Part shown: positions 8,427 through 16,568 of the stretch, piece by piece
Position numbering within the stretch: the stretch's first letter is position 1
How the letters are laid out: each line of letters starts with the position of its first letter
Source: JAWWPY01 sp964412845
GTDB taxonomy: Bacteria; Actinomycetota; Actinomycetes; Streptosporangiales; Streptosporangiaceae
Length of the DNA stretch: 45,759 bases
Assembly (NCBI GenBank): GCA_964412845.1
Contig: CAYPQM010000034.1
Coordinates: 1-45,759 of the forward strand
Direction of reading: 5' to 3'
Made by a program: the position numbers and the translations under genes
The notes under the pieces: generated by a model
The model's input: only the letters and a program-made list of their open reading frames with translations
What the model was told of the DNA's origin: nothing
Databases searched by the model: none

Positions 8427-9233
8427 ATGCCTTTCGCCGCAGTCAATGGCATCGACATCCACTACCGCCTCGCCGGCCACGGCGAGGAGACCATCGTCCT
8501 GGTCAACGGGCTCGCTGACGACCTGGAGACCTGGGCCTTCCAGGAAGACGCCCTCACCTCCGCGGGGTACCGGCTGCTGCTCTTCGACAACCGGGGGATC
8601 GGCCGGACCAGCCGGCCCGCCGGGCCGTACTCAAGCCGGATGATGGCTGACGACGCCAAGGCACTGGTCGATGAGCTTGGCATCACCGACTTCCATCTGC
8701 TCGGCGTGTCCATGGGCGGGATGATCGTCCAGGAATATGCCCTCGCCTATCCGGGCGACCTTCGCTCCCTGACGCTGGCCTGCACATATGCGGCGCCCGG
8801 GCCGTTCTGCGCACGCATGTTCGCGATGTGGGCCGACACCGCCCCGGTGCTCGGGGTCCCGTTCGTGATGCGCGACGTGACGCTGTGGGCGTTCACCACC
8901 GAGTTCTTCGCCGACCGGCCGGATGAGCTCGCCGAGTTCGAGACCGCCATGAAGTACATGGACCAGCCGGTGCCCGCCTATCTGGCCCAGCTGGCCGTGA
9001 TCCAGCGGCACGACACCACCGGCCGGCTGGCCGAGATCGCCGTCCCCACCATGGTGCTCGCCGGTGAGCAGGACATCCTCATCCCGGTCTCGCTGTCCCG
9101 CGCGCTGCACGACGGGATTCCCGGTTCGCACTGGCAGACGGTGCGGGGCGGTCACGCCTGCATCTGGGAGCACCCGGACAGCTTCAACCAAGCCGTTATC
9201 GAATTCGTCCGCCGCCACGGAAAGGGTGACTGA
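8427..9233 (+). CDS. alpha/beta hydrolase (3-oxoadipate enol-lactonase-like)
   Basis: Soluble serine hydrolase of 268 aa. Oxyanion region VLVNGLADDLETW (about 26-38), LLFDNRGIGRTSRPAG (about 51-66), nucleophile elbow LGVSMGGMI with Ser about 96, acid in VLAGEQDILIP, and His in GGHACIWEHPD. The fold and lengths match the PcaD/BpoC-like group, which acts on lactones, esters or haloperoxidase-type substrates. The start lies 3 bases after the regulator stop and the end overlaps the permease ATG (TGATG), so it is within the same operon. It may hydrolyse an ester or lactone form of the compound brought in by the permease (inference). Confidence 0.88.
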   Translation: MPFAAVNGIDIHYRLAGHGEETIVLVNGLADDLETWAFQEDALTSAGYRLLLFDNRGIGRTSRPAGPYSSRMMADDAKALVDELGITDFHLLGVSMGGMIVQEYALAYPGDLRSLTLACTYAAPGPFCARMFAMWADTAPVLGVPFVMRDVTLWAFTTEFFADRPDELAEFETAMKYMDQPVPAYLAQLAVIQRHDTTGRLAEIAVPTMVLAGEQDILIPVSLSRALHDGIPGSHWQTVRGGHACIWEHPDSFNQAVIEFVRRHGKGD

Positions 9234-10693
9234 TGTCCACTAAACAGGAAAGTGAGGCGCCCGCCACGCAGGGCGCCGGAACCCTCAGGCACGGCGAGAT
9301 CGGCCTGCTCGGCGTCCTCATGCCCGGCCTGGCGCAGGTCGCGCCCGCGTTCAACCTGTTCTTCACGGCCGGGGTCATGGCCGGGCTGGCCGGCGCCTCG
9401 GTCCCGCTCGTCTTCCTGATCAGCCTGGTCGGCATGGTCTGCACGGCCGCCAGCCTGGCGCTGTTCTCCGGCGTCTATCCCAGCGCCGGGTCGTTCCTCA
9501 CCTATATCGCCCGTGCCATCGGCCCCCGCACGTCGGTGACCGTCGGGGTGATCACCCTGCTCGGCTACATCATCGCGTTCGGCGGCATCTACATCTTCGT
9601 CGGCCAGTACATCGTGGCGAACGTGCTGAACAACCCGCACATCTGGGGGATCACCCAGATCGTCACGATCGTCTACGGCATCCTGGTCGTCCTCCCGGTG
9701 GTCCTCGGGCTCAAGTTCGGGGTGCGCACCACGGTGGTGCTGTACCTGTTTGAAGTGGTCCTGCTGCTCGCGCTGACCTTCACCATCCTGGCCAAGGGCG
9801 GCGCGCACGGCTTGTCCGCGGCGCCGTTCAAGTGGCCGTCCGGCGCGGGCACGAAGGACATCTTCGTGGCGTTCTCCTTCGCGGTGCTCGCCTTCGGCGG
9901 CTTCGAGGCGGCCGCGCCGCTGGCTGAGGAGACCCGCAACCCGCGGCGCAGCGTGCCGTTCGGGGTCATCGGCACCGTGGTCGTCAGCGGGGTCTTGTAC
10001 GTGTTCTGCTCGTACGCGCTCATCGTGGCGTTCGGCACGGGGCACATCGCCGCGCTGGCCGCCAACCCGAACCCGTTCCAGGCCGCGGCGAAGACCTTCC
10101 TCCCGGCGCTCGCCCCGCTGATCACCTGGATCTTCCTGTCCAGCGTGACCAGCTCGTACGTGGCCGCGAACACCCAGACTTCGCGGGTGATCTTCGCGGG
10201 TGCCCGGGGCGGGCTCTGGTCGCGGACGCTCGCCGCGGTGAGCCCGCGGTTCCGCACCCCGTGGGCCGCGGCCATCGCGTTCGTCGCGCCGAGCATTCTC
10301 ATCGCGGTCATATCGACCGCGTTCACCGACCCCGGCACGGCCGTGGGCCTGCTCAGCACGTTCGGGATCCTCGGGCTGATCCTGATGTACCTGGTGGCGA
10401 ACGTGGCCCTCATCGTGCAGTGGGCCAAGTTCCGCCGGACCGGGATCCACAAGAGCGTCTGGGCGTGGGTGGTCGTCCCGGTGATCGGCGTATTGGTGCT
10501 CGCCATCCCGGTCTGGGGTGACCTGCGTCCCGGCCAGCCCAAGCCGTACAGCTACCTGCCCGGGCTGACCCTGGCGCTGATCGCGGCCGGAGTCATCTAC
10601 ATGCTCGTCCTGCGGACGGTCCGGCCGCGCACGCTGGAGCAGGCGGCCGCGCTGCTCGAAGGCGAGGTGGCAGCGGGCTCCGCTGCGCTGTGA
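9233..10693 (+). CDS. APC superfamily amino acid/polyamine permease
   Basis: Secondary transporter of 486 aa with about 12 membrane segments. The first helix reads LMPGLAQVAPAFNLFFTAGV, with the unwound substrate-binding glycine-rich turn of the APC fold. FGGFEAAAPLAEETRNPRR (about 222-240) is the diagnostic TM6-TM7 region of APC proteins. TYIARAIGPRTS (about 97-108) is the usual TM3 loop. The ATG overlaps the hydrolase stop (TGATG). It is the last gene of the operon and is followed by a strong hairpin. It presumably imports the substrate of the M20 enzyme; the exact substrate is unknown. Confidence 0.92.
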   Translation: MSTKQESEAPATQGAGTLRHGEIGLLGVLMPGLAQVAPAFNLFFTAGVMAGLAGASVPLVFLISLVGMVCTAASLALFSGVYPSAGSFLTYIARAIGPRTSVTVGVITLLGYIIAFGGIYIFVGQYIVANVLNNPHIWGITQIVTIVYGILVVLPVVLGLKFGVRTTVVLYLFEVVLLLALTFTILAKGGAHGLSAAPFKWPSGAGTKDIFVAFSFAVLAFGGFEAAAPLAEETRNPRRSVPFGVIGTVVVSGVLYVFCSYALIVAFGTGHIAALAANPNPFQAAAKTFLPALAPLITWIFLSSVTSSYVAANTQTSRVIFAGARGGLWSRTLAAVSPRFRTPWAAAIAFVAPSILIAVISTAFTDPGTAVGLLSTFGILGLILMYLVANVALIVQWAKFRRTGIHKSVWAWVVVPVIGVLVLAIPVWGDLRPGQPKPYSYLPGLTLALIAAGVIYMLVLRTVRPRTLEQAAALLEGEVAAGSAAL

Positions 10694-10705
10694 CCCCGGA
10701 GCGCG

Positions 10706-10775
10706 CTGACTTTCATGGTCGCGGTTGATCACTGGCCGCCTGTGACAGCTGATCAATCGCGATCATGAAGTCCAG
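10706..10775. terminator. large inverted repeat between convergent genes (bidirectional terminator or dispersed palindrome)
   Basis: Left arm 10706-10731 and right arm 10750-10775 pair over about 23 positions around an 18-base loop, with one bulge and G-U pairs when transcribed. The core reads TCGCGGTTGATCA / TGATCAATCGCGA. It fills the space between the convergent permease and dehydratase stops, and the right arm abuts the dehydratase stop. There is no T-run, so it may be a repeat-type palindrome rather than a classical terminator. Confidence 0.65.
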
Positions 10776-12488
10776 TCAGTGTGATTCGCGGCCGACCTGG
10801 TGGCCGCTGGAGCCGACCAGGAAATCGAGGTCGGCGCCGCGATCGGCTTGCATGACGTGGTCGATGTAGAGCCGCTCCCACCCCCGCCGGGGGGCAGGCA
10901 GGGCGGCCCGCATCGCCGCGGACGGCTCACGCCGGGCCAGTTCCGCGGCGGGCAGGTCGATGTCCAGCCGCCGGGCGGGCACGTCGAGCACGATCGGGTC
11001 GCCGTCGCGGACCAGGCCCAGCGGGCCGCCGGCCGCCGCCTCGGGCGCCACGTGCAGGACCACGGTGCCGTAGGCGGTGCCGCTCATCCGGGCGTCGCTG
11101 ATCCGCACCATGTCGCGCACTCCGCGGGCCAGCAGCCGGGCGGGCAGCGGCATGTTGCCGACCTCGGGCATCCCCGGATAGCCGCGCGGCCCGCAGCCGC
11201 GCAGCACCAGCACGGATGACTCGTCCACGTCGAGGCCGGGATCATCCAGCCGGGCGCGGGCGTCCTCGATGCTGTCGAAGACCACGGCTCGCCCGCGGTG
11301 GACGAGCAGTTCCTTGGAGGCGGCGGCGGGCTTGATGACCGCTCCGTCGGGGGCGAGGCTGCCCCGCAGCACCGCGATCCCCGCGTCCGCCTGCAGCGGT
11401 GCGGACCGGGGCCGGATCACTGCCTCGTCCCAGATCCGGGCCTCGCTGAGGTGGTCGGCGAGCGGCCGCCCGCTGACCGTCATCGCGGCCGGATCCAGCA
11501 GATCAGACACTTCCCGCAGCACGGCCAGCAGTCCGCCGGCCCGGAAGAGGTCGTCCATCAGGTACCGGCCGGCCGGGGCCAGGTCGACCAGCAGCGGCAC
11601 GCCGGACCCGATGGCGTCGAAGTCGCCCAGGGACAGGTCCACGCCGGCCCGGCCGGCGATGGCCAGCAGGTGCACGACCGCGTTGGTGGACCCGCCGATC
11701 GCGGCCAGGGCCACGATGGCGTTGCGGAACGACCCCTGGCTGAGGACCTGGCTCGGCCGCCGTTCCTGCGCGACCATCTCGACCGCGAGCCGGCCAGTCG
11801 CGTGCGCGTGCTCCAGCAGCCGGCTGTCCGGGGCCGGTGTGCCGGCGATCCCGGGCAGTGTCATCCCGAGCGCCTCGGTGACGCACGCCATGGTGGATGC
11901 GGTGCCCATGGTGTTGCAGTGGCCTTTGCTGCGGATCATGGCCGATTCCGAGCTGAGGAATTCCTCGGGGGACAGGTTGCCGGCCCGGACCTCCTCGCTC
12001 AGCCGCCACACGTCAGTGCCGCAGCCCAGCGGCGTGCCGCGGAAGGTGCCGGTCAGCATCGGCCCGCCGGGCAGAACCACCGCGGGCAGATCGACCGACG
12101 CGGCGGCCATCAGCAGGGAGGGGATGGTCTTGTCACAGCCGCCGAGCAGCACCACCCCGTCGATCGGGTTGGCCCGCAGCATCTCCTCGGTCGCCATCGC
12201 CGCCATGTTGCGCCAGAGCATCGCGGTCGGCCGCACCAGGGTCTCACCGAGGCTGACCGCGGGCATGTTCAGCGGCACCCCGCCGGCCTCCCAGATGCCG
12301 GCCTGCACGCTGGCTGAGACCTCGTTGAGGTGCAGGTTGCACGGAGTCAGGTCGGACGCGGTGTTGGCGATGGCGATGTGCGGCCGCCCGGTGAACGCCG
12401 ATCGCGGCAGCCCCCGCCGCATCCACGCCCGGTGAATATAGGCGTCGCGGTCCGTGCCGGAATACCACTGATCAGTGCGGTACTGCAC
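10776..12488 (-). CDS. IlvD/Edd family dehydratase, probably a sugar-acid (aldonate) dehydratase
   Basis: Fe-S dependent dehydratase of 570 aa converting a 2,3-dihydroxy acid to a 2-keto-3-deoxy acid. The cluster-ligand Cys are in place: TPCN (Cys50), GGCDKTIPS (Cys118) and GHCNTMGTAST (Cys191). The opening residues (QWYSGTDRDAYIHRAWMRRG) and ASDLTPCNLHL resemble aldonate dehydratases of the xylonate/arabinonate branch more than biosynthetic IlvD. GTG 12488 is supported by GAGGGGAG 9 bases upstream. Its neighbours encode a Gfo/Idh dehydrogenase and a DapA-type aldolase, the other steps of a non-phosphorylating sugar oxidation, which supports the sugar-acid reading. A role in branched-chain amino acid synthesis is possible but less likely. 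Confidence 0.88.
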   Translation of the reverse strand: MQYRTDQWYSGTDRDAYIHRAWMRRGLPRSAFTGRPHIAIANTASDLTPCNLHLNEVSASVQAGIWEAGGVPLNMPAVSLGETLVRPTAMLWRNMAAMATEEMLRANPIDGVVLLGGCDKTIPSLLMAAASVDLPAVVLPGGPMLTGTFRGTPLGCGTDVWRLSEEVRAGNLSPEEFLSSESAMIRSKGHCNTMGTASTMACVTEALGMTLPGIAGTPAPDSRLLEHAHATGRLAVEMVAQERRPSQVLSQGSFRNAIVALAAIGGSTNAVVHLLAIAGRAGVDLSLGDFDAIGSGVPLLVDLAPAGRYLMDDLFRAGGLLAVLREVSDLLDPAAMTVSGRPLADHLSEARIWDEAVIRPRSAPLQADAGIAVLRGSLAPDGAVIKPAAASKELLVHRGRAVVFDSIEDARARLDDPGLDVDESSVLVLRGCGPRGYPGMPEVGNMPLPARLLARGVRDMVRISDARMSGTAYGTVVLHVAPEAAAGGPLGLVRDGDPIVLDVPARRLDIDLPAAELARREPSAAMRAALPAPRRGWERLYIDHVMQADRGADLDFLVGSSGHQVGRESH

Positions 12489-12678
12489 GCGAACCGGCTC
12501 CCCTCTGCGGCCGGGCGCAAGACCAGGACCTGCGCTCCGGGAACTGGGGCCAGGCTAACCCGCGCCCGACCAGGGCGGAAAGCCACCATCAGCGCAACGG
12601 GCCCGGCCAGCTGCTCCTGCGGCCGCTCCTGGCTGTGTACCAGATGGCAGCACGATTCCCGTCGCGTGCTTCCGCTGC

Positions 12679-13020
12679 CTACCCCGGCCGCGGCCCAGGC
12701 TGGGCGGCACACCCGATGCAGGTGCGCGCCGCCGGGCGGGCGGCGAGACGCTCCGCTGAGATGGGCTGCCCGCAGCGCTCACAGATGCCGTAGATGCCGG
12801 CCTCGATCGACCGGATGGCCTGATCGACGTCGGCCAGGTGGCTGCGGGCCTGCTCCAGCAGCCCGGCAATCTGGGCCCGCTCGANNNNNNNNNNGGTGGC
12901 ACCCAGCGCGGCCGACTCGACGATCCCGTCGAACTCGCGGGTCAGCGCCGCGATCCGCTCCAGCGTGTCCGCTCGGTCCGCGGCCAGTGCTTCGCCCGCG
13001 TCGACCTGGCGGCCAGTCAT
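12679..13020 (-). CDS. TraR/DksA family C4 zinc-finger protein (contains a 10-N gap)
   Basis: Small regulator of the TraR/DksA type. The N-terminal half is helical and coiled-coil-like (TLERIAALTREFDGIVESAA). The C-terminal zinc finger CERCGQPISAERLAARPAA...CIGC carries the four Cys ligands. Ten Ns (12885-12894) fall in the loop where actinobacterial homologues, as I recall them, carry an acidic segment followed by FERAQ. The codon entering the intact part is NTC, compatible with Phe. The ATG overlaps the Gfo/Idh stop (ATGA), so it is coupled to that gene. It may act on RNA polymerase or simply be a small zinc protein; its presence inside a catabolic cluster is unusual. Confidence 0.85.
   Translation of the reverse strand: MTGRQVDAGEALAADRADTLERIAALTREFDGIVESAALGATXXXXERAQIAGLLEQARSHLADVDQAIRSIEAGIYGICERCGQPISAERLAARPAARTCIGCAAQPGPRPG
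12885..12894. other. assembly gap, 10 Ns inside the TraR/DksA gene
   Basis: The frame is kept across the run (10 = 1 mod 3, matching the partial codon on the right). The family usually has more residues here than 10 bases can encode, so the real gap is probably longer (inference). Confidence 0.9.
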
Positions 13021-14009
13021 GCCGGTGCCCTGGTCGCGGCGGCCGACTCCAGCAGGTCGTGCAGGGCCTGGGCACTGCCCAGCGAGGTGTCGATGGCCAG
13101 TGACCGGGGCGGCTGCCCGCCGCTGATGACGTCCTGGATGTGCGCGATGGCCGCGGTGAAGGACGGCTCGGCGCCCGCGGCTGGGTAGATCCGGGGCTCG
13201 GCGCCGTCGGCGAAGACCTGGTAGCGGTCGTCGGGGCCGGGGTGGAACGCGTTGCTGACATGGATCTGCCCAGCAGTGCCCAGTAGCCGGCTGAACGTGT
13301 CCAGGCTCCGGCCGAACCCGCAGGACAGCAGCAGCCGGCGGCCGCCGGGGAAGCCCAGGCTGCCCTGGGTGTCCACATCAACCCCGTCCCCGCCCCACCG
13401 CGCGGTGGCCCAGGCCGACTCGTGCTCGTCGCCGAACAGTTCCCGGGCCAGCCGGACCGGGTAACACCCGATGTCGTTGACCGCGCCGCCGCCCAGTGTC
13501 CTGGACAGCCTGATGTTGACGGGGCCGCCCATCATGAAGTGGAAATCCGACTGGATCTCCCGCAGTTCGCCGATGGCTCCGTCGGCCAGCAGCCCGCGGA
13601 TGCGCTGCATCTGGGTGTGGAACGGGAAGACGAACGCCTCCCACAGCAGCGTCCCGGTTTCGCGGGCCACGCCGAGCACCCGCTGCGTCTCCGCGAGTGT
13701 GCCGGTGAGCGGTTTCTCGCAGAGCACCGGCTTGCCCGCCCGCAGGGCCTGGATGGTCCACTCGGCGTGCAGGCTGTTGGGCAGCGGGATGTAGAGGGCG
13801 TCCAGGTCAGGGTCGTCGATCAGGTTCTGGTACCCCTCGATGGCCCGGTCAATGCCGTTGGCGTGCGCGTAGTCCCGGGCCCGGGCCAGGTCGCGGCCGG
13901 CCACGGCGGCCGGCTCGCCGCCGGCCGCGCGCAATCCCGGCAGGAATGACCTGCGCGCGATGTTGGCCGTGCCGACAATTCCCCAGCGGACCTGCCCACT
14001 GCGCGCCAT
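13017..14009 (-). CDS. Gfo/Idh/MocA family NAD(P)-dependent oxidoreductase
   Basis: Sugar or polyol dehydrogenase of 330 aa. The Rossmann domain starts VRWGIVGTANIARRSFLPGL (GxxxIA type). The family motif is LCEKPLTGTLAE, with catalytic Lys in EKP at about residue 97. The alpha/beta C-terminal domain includes VNDIGCYPVRLARELFG (about 179-195), with the usual D-GCY metal/substrate helix. ATG 14009 is divergent from the DapA-family gene across 190 bases. The end overlaps the TraR/DksA start by 4 bases. It probably oxidises a free sugar or sugar derivative ahead of the dehydratase encoded downstream (inference from context). Confidence 0.92.
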   Translation of the reverse strand: MARSGQVRWGIVGTANIARRSFLPGLRAAGGEPAAVAGRDLARARDYAHANGIDRAIEGYQNLIDDPDLDALYIPLPNSLHAEWTIQALRAGKPVLCEKPLTGTLAETQRVLGVARETGTLLWEAFVFPFHTQMQRIRGLLADGAIGELREIQSDFHFMMGGPVNIRLSRTLGGGAVNDIGCYPVRLARELFGDEHESAWATARWGGDGVDVDTQGSLGFPGGRRLLLSCGFGRSLDTFSRLLGTAGQIHVSNAFHPGPDDRYQVFADGAEPRIYPAAGAEPSFTAAIAHIQDVISGGQPPRSLAIDTSLGSAQALHDLLESAAATRAPA

Positions 14010-14165
14010 CCCCGGCCACCACCCTTCGGTTGCGCGGGCCGATTTCCCGGCCGGCCCGATTCCGGCCGGGCCCGGCGGCCGCGCCGTGACTACCGTAGAC
14101 GCTCGCTGCCCGATCTTCGCGGGTCAGCCGGGCCCGCGTAACCTGGAACAACAATGACAACGGTA

Positions 14166-14202
14166 AGGCGGAGCCGATGGCAGTCGTGAGGCGGAGCCGA
14201 TG
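14166..14202 (+). repeat. duplicated ribosome-site/start-codon block before the DapA-family gene
   Basis: AGGCGGAGCCGATG occurs at 14166-14179 and again at 14189-14202, a 23-base period. The second copy supplies the GGAG site and ATG of the aldolase gene; the first copy supplies the same to an 8-codon frame. Confidence 0.8.
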
Positions 14203-14203
14203 A
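14177..14203 (+). CDS. possible 8-codon leader peptide overlapping the aldolase start
   Basis: ATG at 14177 opens a frame encoding MAVVRRSR that stops at TGA 14201-14203. The stop overlaps the aldolase ATG at 14200 (ATGA). It has its own GGAG site from the duplicated block and three Arg codons (AGG, CGG, CGA). It may be only a by-product of the duplication, or it may couple translation of the aldolase. Confidence 0.35.
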   Translation: MAVVRRSR

Positions 14204-14964
14204 CGACACTGTTCAGCGGGGTCGGCGTGGCGCTGGTGACGGTCTTCGACGAGGCCGGCGAGGTGGATGCGGGGTCCACCGGCAAGCTGGCGGCCGACCT
14301 GGCCGGGCGCGGCATCCGCGCGGTGCTGGTCTGCGGGTCAACTGGCGAGGCAGCCACCCTGTCGGACCCGGAGCGCACCGCGATCGTCGCCGCCGTCCGG
14401 ACGGCGGTGCCCGCCGATATCCCGGTGATCGCGGGCAGCGGTGCGCCGTCGGCGCGGCAGGCCGCCGCCCTGACCAGGGCGGCCGTGGCGGCGGGGGCCG
14501 ATGCTCTGCTCACCTGGTGCCCGGTCGGCGGCACGGACCTCGCCGGCTACTTCTCGGCGGTCCGCGACGCGGCGGCCGGGCGGCCGGTGCTCGCGTATCA
14601 CAACCCCTGGATGTCCAGCGCCGCGATCCCGGTGGACGTCCTCGCGTCGCTGCCGGTCACCGGGGTCAAGGATTCGTCGGGCAGCCCGGACCGGCTGCTC
14701 GACGAAGTGGCCCACTACCACGGCGAGACCTATGTGGGCTCGTCCGGTTACCTCTCGCTGGCCGGCCCGCTGGGAGTCAATGGCGCGCTGCTGGCCCTGG
14801 CCAACATCGAGCCGGAACGCTGCGTCCGGGCCTTCACCGGGGACGTCGCCGCCCAGCGCGACCTGGCCCTGGCCCACCTGGGCGTGCGCGCGGGCGGCCC
14901 GGCGGCGGTCAAGCGGATCCTGGCCGCAGCGCACGGCATCTCCCCGGTGACCCGCATCTGTTAG
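14200..14964 (+). CDS. DapA family aldolase (dihydrodipicolinate synthase / 2-keto-3-deoxy-aldonate aldolase type)
   Basis: Class I lyase with a TIM barrel. Hallmarks: VCGSTGEAATLSDPER (about 46-61), LAYHNPWM (Tyr about 132) and TGVKDSSGSPDR with the Schiff-base Lys about 154. At 254 aa it is shorter than the usual 290-300; the C-terminal helices are reduced, although the barrel residues are present. Divergent from a Gfo/Idh dehydrogenase and beside an IlvD/Edd dehydratase, it would cleave the 2-keto-3-deoxy acid to pyruvate (or a related keto acid) and an aldehyde. True dihydrodipicolinate synthase is less likely because of the context and short length. Confidence 0.85.
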   Translation: MTTLFSGVGVALVTVFDEAGEVDAGSTGKLAADLAGRGIRAVLVCGSTGEAATLSDPERTAIVAAVRTAVPADIPVIAGSGAPSARQAAALTRAAVAAGADALLTWCPVGGTDLAGYFSAVRDAAAGRPVLAYHNPWMSSAAIPVDVLASLPVTGVKDSSGSPDRLLDEVAHYHGETYVGSSGYLSLAGPLGVNGALLALANIEPERCVRAFTGDVAAQRDLALAHLGVRAGGPAAVKRILAAAHGISPVTRIC

Positions 14965-14982
14965 CCCGGGTCGGTGGGTGGC

Positions 14983-15055
14983 CGCGGGCGGGTACAGCCG
15001 GCCCTGCGCTGCGCCTTCGGCGCTTTACGCGCCTGGCCGCCTGCACCCGCCCGCG
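14983..15055. terminator. inverted repeat between convergent aldolase and exporter genes
   Basis: Perfect 11-bp arms CGCGGGCGGGT (14983-14993) and ACCCGCCCGCG (15045-15055) enclose a smaller hairpin GCGCC-TTCG-GCGC (about 15011-15023). It lies in the 112 bases between convergent stops. No T-run, so a bidirectional terminator is only a likely reading. Confidence 0.55.
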
Positions 15056-15076
15056 TCCTGCTCACCGGCGCCCCCG

Positions 15077-16519
15077 CTACCCGACCTCGGTCAGTTCCGC
15101 GACGTTGTCAGCGGCGACGGAGGCGGGTGGCGCTTCGCGTGGTATGCGGCGCAGCGCCGCGTAGCTGACGACGGCGCCGATGGCAACCAGGGCGACCGTG
15201 ACGAGCAGGCCCGCCTGGTAGCCGTCCAGGAATGCCCTGGTCGCGGTGGCCCCGTGGTGCAGCGCGACGCCCTGCCGGGAGCGCAGCACCGCGCCGATGA
15301 CGGTGATGCCGAGCAGGCCCGCCATCTCGCGTGAGGCGTTGAGCAGAGCTGAGGCCATTCCCGAGCGCTCGGCGGGCATGGCGTGCATGATCGCGTTGGT
15401 CAGCGGGACGTTCATCAGCCCGGCACCGGCCCCGAACATCAGGAAGCCTGGCATCAGGCTGGCGTAGGTCGCGCCGCCGCCGAGGCGGGAGACCAGGTAG
15501 AGCCCCGCCGCCATGATCACCATGCCGAGCGCGACGGTCTGGTGCGCCCGCAAGAGCCTGGAGGTCGGGCCGGCCAGCGAGGCGAACAGCGCCATGCACA
15601 GGGCCATCGGGACGAAGGCCAGGCCCGCCATGGTCGGCGAGAAGCCGAGGATGTTCTGCAGGTAGATCGACGTGAAGAAGTAGATGCCGAAGATACCGAA
15701 GGCCCACAGCATCATGGTGACCGTGCCGCCGCTGAAGACCCGGGACCGGAACAGGCTCGGCTGCACCATCGGGTGGGTGGCCCGGGACTCGATGATGCCG
15801 AAGGCCGCCGCCGCCCCGGCCGCCAGTGCGAACGCGCCGAGGATCACGGCGGACGTCCAGCCGTGGTCGTGCCCCTCGATGAGGGCGTAGGTGAGCGAGA
15901 ACAGCGCGATAGCGGAGGCAGTCAGGCCGGGCACGTCGAGACGGCGGACCACCGAGGGATCGCGGGACTCCCGCATGGCAGCGAGCGCGATGATGAGGGT
16001 GATGGCGCCGACCGGGACGTTGATGAAGAAGATCCAGCCCCAGTGCAGGTGCTGGCTGATGAAGCCGCCGATGAGCGGGCCGAAAGCGAGCGCCATGGCG
16101 CCGATCGCCGTCCAGGCGCCGATCGCTGTGGTGCGTTCCCTGACGTTGTCGAACGTCGCGATGATGATGGCCAGCGTGGTCGGCACCACCAGGGCGGCAC
16201 CGAGCCCCTGCAGGAGCCGGAAGCCGATCAGGACGTCGCCGCTGGCGGCCAGGCCCGCGCCCAGCGAGGCAACGGTGAATACCGACAGCCCGATGATGAA
16301 CAGCCTGCGGCGGCCGTAGACGTCGGCGAGCCGGCCGCCCACCAGCAGCAGTCCCGCGAACACCAGGATGTAGCTGCTGACCACCCACTCCAGGCCCGCG
16401 ATGGACAGGTGCAGGCTGCGCTGGATCGTGGGGATCGCGACATTGGTCACGTTGTTGTCGAGGTACGTCATGAAGGTGGCCAGTCCAACCGCCACCAATG
16501 TCCAACAGCGTCTGGGCAC
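15077..16519 (-). CDS. MFS drug exporter, DHA2 (EmrB/QacA) family, 14 membrane segments
   Basis: Proton-driven exporter of lipophilic compounds, 480 aa from the chosen start. DHA2 signatures: MTYLDNNVTNVAIPTIQRSL in TM1, GRLADVYGRRR (motif A, loop 2-3) and RLLQGLGAALVVPTTLA (motif B/C region). Most of the rest is hydrophobic with short loops. GTG 16519 is preferred because GGAGGAGAGG lies about 7 bases upstream. Longer frames start at 16594 or 16660, but these translate the tandem repeat array into a basic, non-membrane tail. It is divergent from a TetR gene and almost certainly controlled by it, through the repeat array between them. Confidence 0.9.
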   Translation of the reverse strand: MPRRCWTLVAVGLATFMTYLDNNVTNVAIPTIQRSLHLSIAGLEWVVSSYILVFAGLLLVGGRLADVYGRRRLFIIGLSVFTVASLGAGLAASGDVLIGFRLLQGLGAALVVPTTLAIIIATFDNVRERTTAIGAWTAIGAMALAFGPLIGGFISQHLHWGWIFFINVPVGAITLIIALAAMRESRDPSVVRRLDVPGLTASAIALFSLTYALIEGHDHGWTSAVILGAFALAAGAAAAFGIIESRATHPMVQPSLFRSRVFSGGTVTMMLWAFGIFGIYFFTSIYLQNILGFSPTMAGLAFVPMALCMALFASLAGPTSRLLRAHQTVALGMVIMAAGLYLVSRLGGGATYASLMPGFLMFGAGAGLMNVPLTNAIMHAMPAERSGMASALLNASREMAGLLGITVIGAVLRSRQGVALHHGATATRAFLDGYQAGLLVTVALVAIGAVVSYAALRRIPREAPPASVAADNVAELTEVG

Positions 16520-16568
16520 GTGCCCTCTCCTCCCGGGTGGCCCCGCCACCCTGCGGGCAGCGGTTCCT

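Noticed and set aside
9152..10756. 534-codon open frame on the minus strand, opposite the APC permease
   Set aside because: Its translation is low-complexity and rich in Arg, Asp, Gly, Glu and His with no domain, typical of the shadow frame in high-GC DNA; the plus strand encodes a recognisable permease.
11269..12435. 388-codon plus-strand frame opposite the IlvD/Edd gene
   Set aside because: Ser/Arg/Pro-rich shadow with no motif; the minus strand has all Cys ligands of the dehydratase.
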